A DNA stretch of 64,000 bases from an uncultured Porphyromonadaceae bacterium (GTDB lineage: Bacteria > Bacteroidota > Bacteroidia > Bacteroidales > Muribaculaceae), in assembly GCA_947177685.1 (NCBI GenBank), contig CAMWVE010000005.1, positions 1 to 64,000 of the forward strand. Direction: 5' to 3'. Below the pieces are notes generated by a model that worked only from the letters and a program-made list of their open reading frames with translations, made no database searches and was not told where the DNA came from. Both the position numbers and the translations under genes were made by a program. This document shows positions 60,126-64,000 of this stretch, in pieces; the first letter of the stretch is position 1; every line of letters starts with the position of its first letter.

Positions 60126-62681
60126 CTAAAAAGTGAGGTGCAGCGCTATTCTTAGACCTGATTTGTCAATGTCTGGACGGTCGAGATAGTTAAGTCGCCA
60201 CACATAGTCCACTCGGAGACACTTGAACAGATTGTCTACGCCGGCTGAAAACTCCATGTATGGTTTCCAGTTCATATTTGAGGAATTGCATTGCGCAGGG
60301 AACTGCAACAGCCACGGACTGTCAGCCGGATTGTTGGTTTTACTAAGCTCGCCGCCATAACCTCTGAAGCAGAAAACCTCCCTGAGTTTCAGTCGTTTGA
60401 ATCCGGGAATGTAGTTGAATATGGCTCCGTTAGCCCAGTAGGTCACGTCCCATGAACAATAGCTGTCGGCAACAAACTCCAGCGGGTTGAGCAGTGCGAA
60501 ACTTTCAGGTTGGATTGTATATGACAGGTTGGCGTTGGGTGTGAACAGCTGCGGGAAAGGTGTGCCACCCCACAGATGCCCCCCCTTCAGGATGATGTCA
60601 GTGTAACCGAATGTCGAGAACCAGAACCGTTTCTGCACGCTAACCTCGGTTTTGTTTATGCCGAAATGGTTTGCGCCTGAGCGGTCGGGACCGTAGGTGT
60701 GCGACAGCACGAACACCGGAGCATCGAGGTTGACCGGGAAACGGTTGCTCCGGTTCTGATAGAATTTCTCACCGGGGGCATAACGCAATTCTATCGTCCC
60801 GTCCACCATGTCATAATGGTTCATCGAAACCCCGTAGCCGTTGACAAACGGCACGAACGGACCTGCCTCCTGACGGTGATGCTCAACTGATGCGGTCACC
60901 GAGAAATTATTGCGCAACTCAAGCGTATATTTCAGTTCTGAAACCCGGTGATAGGTTATCAGGTTGTTTTTCATGCGCTTGAGCGTGAGGAAAATATTGT
61001 CCATGTTGGTGAACATGTAGTGCTGACCAATCTGATCAATATCAAACAGATGGCTGACCATGATTGAATGAACGGGAAACTCGCGCGAATGATAATCTTT
61101 CTTGATAAATGAGTATTCCAGTTCACCTTTGTATTTCAACTTCCGGTCCTTGGTGCCGTATGCCACATAGCCGCGGCTGAACCAGTTCGGCGACAGGTTG
61201 GCTGTTGTCATACCTCCGAATCGCAGTCGCAGTCCCTCCACGTCATTTCCGCTGACAAACGAGTTTAGCGGTCCAATGTCGAATTTGCTCTTGCCGTGGC
61301 GCGACGTGCCGACATAGCCCACGGACATGTATTTCACGAACTTCTCGGCGTAGTAATATAGCTTTACTGAACGTATGCGTCGAACCAACTCATTGATACG
61401 CTTTTCGTTACGGGTAGCCGGTATGAAGCTCGCATGCTCCCAGTATACGGAGTCGCGCGTGTAGGCTGCCGTGTCCGTAAACTCTTTTCCAAGTTTGTCA
61501 AACAGCTCCTGACGCTCTGACGGGTTGAAGTCATGCCCCGAATATTTGGTGTTACGCCTCACATAGACTCCCTGAGTGCCGGGGATAATTGACAGTTCCA
61601 GAGTCATGTCGTCCTTCACTTTCAGTCGTGAGCCGTCGGGCGCCCGGTCATAATCCTGCCGCAGATAGAGATTTTCTATGAAGTTTATGTTGATGTCGGG
61701 CGGAAGCCTCATGTCAACCCGCCTGACAAACATGGTTGTATCACCCACAGGAACATATATGTGCCCTGTAAAGCCGAACATGGCGCGGTTGTGGGGTGTG
61801 AACGATAGTTCAACGCAAGGAACACTGTCTATACGCACCGTGTCCGTAAGGAAAAACTTGTAAAAATCAGGCGCTATGCGCGACAGCGGCGACACAAACC
61901 GGTTCTGCAATATGTTGATGTCGTTGTCATAGAGGTCGATTTCACGCAACACATCCTCCAGAAATATCTGCATGCTTTTTTGATCGACGAAATCATCCAG
62001 TCCCTCCTGTCGGATAGCATTTATATATGTTTTCTCGCTCTTTGGCTCACGTCTGTAGTGTATCTCCGATGCTTTTTCCTTTACCGATATGATGAGTACG
62101 GGTTGACCTGAAACCTCGCTCGTGTCGACATGTTCGCGCAGAAACGCGAACTTTTTCTTTAATGCTTTCTGTGATGTGTCGGAGTAGAACTTATTGATGC
62201 CCAGCACTATGCGCTCAAATCGGTTATAGTTATAGTTCTGATGCCGTCGCGGATCGGTGATTGTGTCGCCCTGTCGCACTTTCCTCGCAAAGTCTACCGC
62301 CGGGTTGTTTTTCTTGGAATATTTTGCCGCTTTTTTGCTTACAATTACCTCGTTAAGTTCAATTCCCGTGGCACTCAGTCTAACCACCTCGCGGCGCGCC
62401 GTTGAAGGAACGGCTACATTTTTGCTTGAGTAACCTAACACGGAGAATCTTACCTTTATGGAATCGGTGGAGCGGGGCAGTGCTATGTCAATCTGTCCCT
62501 TTTCATTGGTCAGGACATCGCCTCGCATACCTGCTACTCTGACTGACACATAAGGCACCGGTTCTCCCGTGACAGAATCAACCACCTCGAAGCGGGTGTC
62601 GGCTGACACAGTCATCCATCCCCCTGAAAATATCAGGAGTATGAGAATCAGGTAACGTAATATTTTGTATATTTGTGGCAA
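60126..62681 (-). CDS. DUF5686/carboxypeptidase-like regulatory domain outer-membrane protein
   Basis: A roughly 851-residue outer-membrane protein. A signal helix (RYLILILLIFSGGWM) precedes a carboxypeptidase-D-like regulatory domain (FEVVDSVTGEPVPYVSVRVA, then VTNEKG-like residues), a middle DUF5686 region and a C-terminal beta barrel ending in LRIALHLTF. I set the start at a TTG (62681), because no ATG lies before the signal; the longer frame to 62732 overlaps the divergent CYTH gene. The nearest ATG, 62615, would lose the signal peptide. Function is unknown; related proteins act in outer-membrane biogenesis or uptake. Confidence 0.8.
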   Translation of the reverse strand: MPQIYKILRYLILILLIFSGGWMTVSADTRFEVVDSVTGEPVPYVSVRVAGMRGDVLTNEKGQIDIALPRSTDSIKVRFSVLGYSSKNVAVPSTARREVVRLSATGIELNEVIVSKKAAKYSKKNNPAVDFARKVRQGDTITDPRRHQNYNYNRFERIVLGINKFYSDTSQKALKKKFAFLREHVDTSEVSGQPVLIISVKEKASEIHYRREPKSEKTYINAIRQEGLDDFVDQKSMQIFLEDVLREIDLYDNDINILQNRFVSPLSRIAPDFYKFFLTDTVRIDSVPCVELSFTPHNRAMFGFTGHIYVPVGDTTMFVRRVDMRLPPDININFIENLYLRQDYDRAPDGSRLKVKDDMTLELSIIPGTQGVYVRRNTKYSGHDFNPSERQELFDKLGKEFTDTAAYTRDSVYWEHASFIPATRNEKRINELVRRIRSVKLYYYAEKFVKYMSVGYVGTSRHGKSKFDIGPLNSFVSGNDVEGLRLRFGGMTTANLSPNWFSRGYVAYGTKDRKLKYKGELEYSFIKKDYHSREFPVHSIMVSHLFDIDQIGQHYMFTNMDNIFLTLKRMKNNLITYHRVSELKYTLELRNNFSVTASVEHHRQEAGPFVPFVNGYGVSMNHYDMVDGTIELRYAPGEKFYQNRSNRFPVNLDAPVFVLSHTYGPDRSGANHFGINKTEVSVQKRFWFSTFGYTDIILKGGHLWGGTPFPQLFTPNANLSYTIQPESFALLNPLEFVADSYCSWDVTYWANGAIFNYIPGFKRLKLREVFCFRGYGGELSKTNNPADSPWLLQFPAQCNSSNMNWKPYMEFSAGVDNLFKCLRVDYVWRLNYLDRPDIDKSGLRIALHLTF
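62668..62675 (+). promoter_or_regulatory. Candidate -7 box of the CYTH gene
   Basis: TATATTTG lies 17 bases before the ATG at 62692; the -33 region lacks a clear TTG. Confidence 0.4.
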
Positions 62682-62691
62682 AATTCTTGTT

Positions 62692-63171
62692 ATGGCTAAA
62701 GAGATAGAACGTAAATTTCTCGTTGTTAACAATTTATATGAGACGATGGCTGAATCATGCCATCACATTGTGCAAGGCTATGTGTCGCTTCGTCCGGAGG
62801 GAACTGTCCGGGTCCGAATCCGTGACAATCAGGCATTTATCACCATCAAGGGGCTGACCCGTGGCGCTGAACGTGACGAGTGGGAATATCCTGTACCGCT
62901 TGCTGATGCACTTCAGATGCTGGAACGTGTAACCGAAGGTGCTGTCATCGACAAGGAGCGTTTTATGGTTCCCTATGGCGGTCACCTCTGGGAGGTGGAC
63001 CGCTTCAGCGGTGTCTATGCCGGAATGGTCGTTGCCGAGATTGAGCTTGACTCAGCCGATACTGAGTTCCCGCTCCCTCCGTTCATCGGAGCCGAAGTCA
63101 CGGGTGATCCGAGCTACTACAACTCCTCTTTGGCTGCAGGACGATCTTCGGGCGACATCAGTTCCAACTGA
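62692..63171 (+). CDS. CYTH-domain triphosphatase
   Basis: A 159-residue member of the CYTH/triphosphate tunnel metalloenzyme family. The signature EIERKFLV (ExExK) is at the N-terminus. Acidic and basic tunnel residues follow in TVRVRIRDNQAFITIKG and in VAEIELDSADTEF. Such small bacterial proteins hydrolyse inorganic triphosphate or related compounds. Its last 55 bases overlap the convergent methyltransferase gene. Confidence 0.9.
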   Translation: MAKEIERKFLVVNNLYETMAESCHHIVQGYVSLRPEGTVRVRIRDNQAFITIKGLTRGAERDEWEYPVPLADALQMLERVTEGAVIDKERFMVPYGGHLWEVDRFSGVYAGMVVAEIELDSADTEFPLPPFIGAEVTGDPSYYNSSLAAGRSSGDISSN

Positions 63172-64000
63172 ACCACATTCTCCACATGGTGAGTGTGAGG
63201 AAACATGTCGACAGGTTGAACCTTGGTCACCTTATATTTTGCGGCTAACATAGCCAGATCGCGCGCCTGAGTGGCTGGATTGCAGCTAACATAGACCAGT
63301 CGTGGCGACTCTGTGCGCAACAACACGTTGACCACATCGCCGTGCATGCCGGCGCGCGGAGGGTCAACAATCATTACGTCAGGCTTGCCGTGGCGGCTTA
63401 TGAAATCATCGTCAAGCACATCCTTCATGTCGCCCGCGTAGAAAAGCGTGTTGTCAATGCCGTTCACCGCCGAGTTCACCTTCGCATCCTCTATTGCTTC
63501 CGGAACATATTCAATACCTATCACCTTGCGGGCTCGCCGAGCCACGAAATTGGCGATTGTGCCGGTGCCGGTGTAGAGGTCATAGACCAGTTCGTCGCCC
63601 TTCAACTCTGCGAAGTCGCGTACTACTTTATAGAGTTCGTATGCCTGCTTGGAGTTAGTCTGATAGAACGACTTGGGTCCTACGCGGAACCGGAGTCCCT
63701 CCATCTCTTCTTCGATATATTCTTTGCCGGAGTGGAGCAGAATCTCCTGATCGGTGATTGTGTCGTTCATTTTGGTGTTGACAACATAGAGCAGCGATGT
63801 TATCATGGGAAACTCCTCGCGGATGGCATCCATCAGAGGGGCAATCGCTTCGTGGTTATCCTCACCGAACACCATCACCACCATAATCTCACCGGTGGAG
63901 GCTATGCGTATCATCATGGTGCGGAGTAATCCTTGCTGGGCGCGCAAGTCATAGAAACTCAGCCCGTTGCGTTTGCCATAATCCTTTACGAACAGACGCA
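63117..64000 (-). CDS. 23S rRNA (uracil-5-)-methyltransferase, RlmD/TrmA family (partial)
   Basis: Only the C-terminal about 290 residues are in the window; the 5' part continues past 64000. The fragment shows the SAM motif YDLYTGTGTIANFVA, the DPPRAGMHGDVVN block, and the catalytic Cys in LVYVSCNPATQARDL, all typical of RumA/RlmD uracil methyltransferases. The end ELMSPEDRPAAKEEL extends a little beyond the usual C-terminus and overlaps the CYTH gene. Exact site specificity (RlmD versus RlmC or TrmA) cannot be told from this part. Confidence 0.9.
   Translation of the reverse strand, partial: RLFVKDYGKRNGLSFYDLRAQQGLLRTMMIRIASTGEIMVVMVFGEDNHEAIAPLMDAIREEFPMITSLLYVVNTKMNDTITDQEILLHSGKEYIEEEMEGLRFRVGPKSFYQTNSKQAYELYKVVRDFAELKGDELVYDLYTGTGTIANFVARRARKVIGIEYVPEAIEDAKVNSAVNGIDNTLFYAGDMKDVLDDDFISRHGKPDVMIVDPPRAGMHGDVVNVLLRTESPRLVYVSCNPATQARDLAMLAAKYKVTKVQPVDMFPHTHHVENVVQLELMSPEDRPAAKEEL

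Overview
The window looks like a chromosomal segment of a gut-type Bacteroidales bacterium, most likely of the Muribaculaceae or a close family. This placement is inference from gene content and signals, because no rRNA is present. The supporting signs are repeated Bacteroidetes promoters (TTG/TTTG, about 20 bp, then TAnnTTTG), a FeoA-FeoB fusion, an LpxC-FabZ fusion in an lpxD-lpxC/fabZ-lpxA cluster, a type IX secretion plug-like protein, a single-chain glycyl-tRNA synthetase, DUF5686 and BspA-type leucine-rich-repeat proteins, and little reliance on Shine-Dalgarno sites. Most of the window is ordinary, densely packed core genome on both strands.

Layout. 0.2-9.2 kb: an EamA exporter, a PlsC-like acyltransferase, a roughly 360-bp element bounded by 31-32-bp inverted repeats, feoAB, an MptE-like protein, an orphan sensor kinase and dxs. 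9.2-11.4 kb: htpG behind a full sigma-54 consensus match. 11.5-15.5 kb: a small membrane protein, then etfB-etfA-acyl-CoA dehydrogenase. 15.7-19.0 kb: a polyferredoxin (NapH-like plus NapG-like), a twin-arginine aldo/keto reductase with ferredoxin tail, and a DUF1893 protein. 19.2-24.2 kb: a CapD/WbpM-type nucleotide-sugar dehydratase, a repeat-rich BspA-like surface protein and an AT-rich membrane protein, which is the most accessory-looking stretch. 24.4-28.7 kb: carAB on the minus strand. 29-31.7 kb: tRNA-Arg, ung, the T9SS plug-like gene and DUF3109. 31.8-34.1 kb: pnp with an RG-rich tail. 34.3-38.3 kb: recF, a DciA-like gene, a thioesterase, a KdsD-like isomerase, a degenerate PfkB protein, ribH, tRNA-Tyr and tRNA-Gly. 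38.5-40.9 kb: a cyclophilin-like secreted protein, an alpha/beta hydrolase and a divergent flavoprotein reductase. 41.1-44.3 kb: the lipid A operon. 44.5-45.4 kb: an SMR (Gdx-like) exporter with a PNPOx/Nim-like protein. 45.4-50.2 kb: glyS-lemA-FKBP-prmC-recX-comF. 50.4-53.1 kb: a 66-aa membrane protein, tatC, tatA and a DUF3298 lipoprotein. 53.2-62.7 kb: pncB, a FadL-like porin, a Trp/Tyr/Gly-rich secreted protein, an LptD-like protein and a DUF5686 protein. 62.7-64 kb: a CYTH protein and a truncated RlmD/TrmA-type methyltransferase.

Together the genes cover envelope building (lipid A, LptD-like, nucleotide sugars, outer-membrane proteins), protein export (Tat, T9SS plug-like), redox and electron transfer (ETF/acyl-CoA dehydrogenase, polyferredoxin/AKR), and housekeeping in nucleotide, isoprenoid, riboflavin, NAD and tRNA metabolism. 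The points most worth a second look are the sigma-54-type promoter before htpG, the dispersed inverted-repeat element (2.2-2.5 kb and 50.3 kb), the polyferredoxin/AKR/DUF1893 operon with its internal twin-arginine segment, and the PfkB protein without a catalytic GAGD loop. I found no CRISPR array, phage, insertion sequence or clear defence system.
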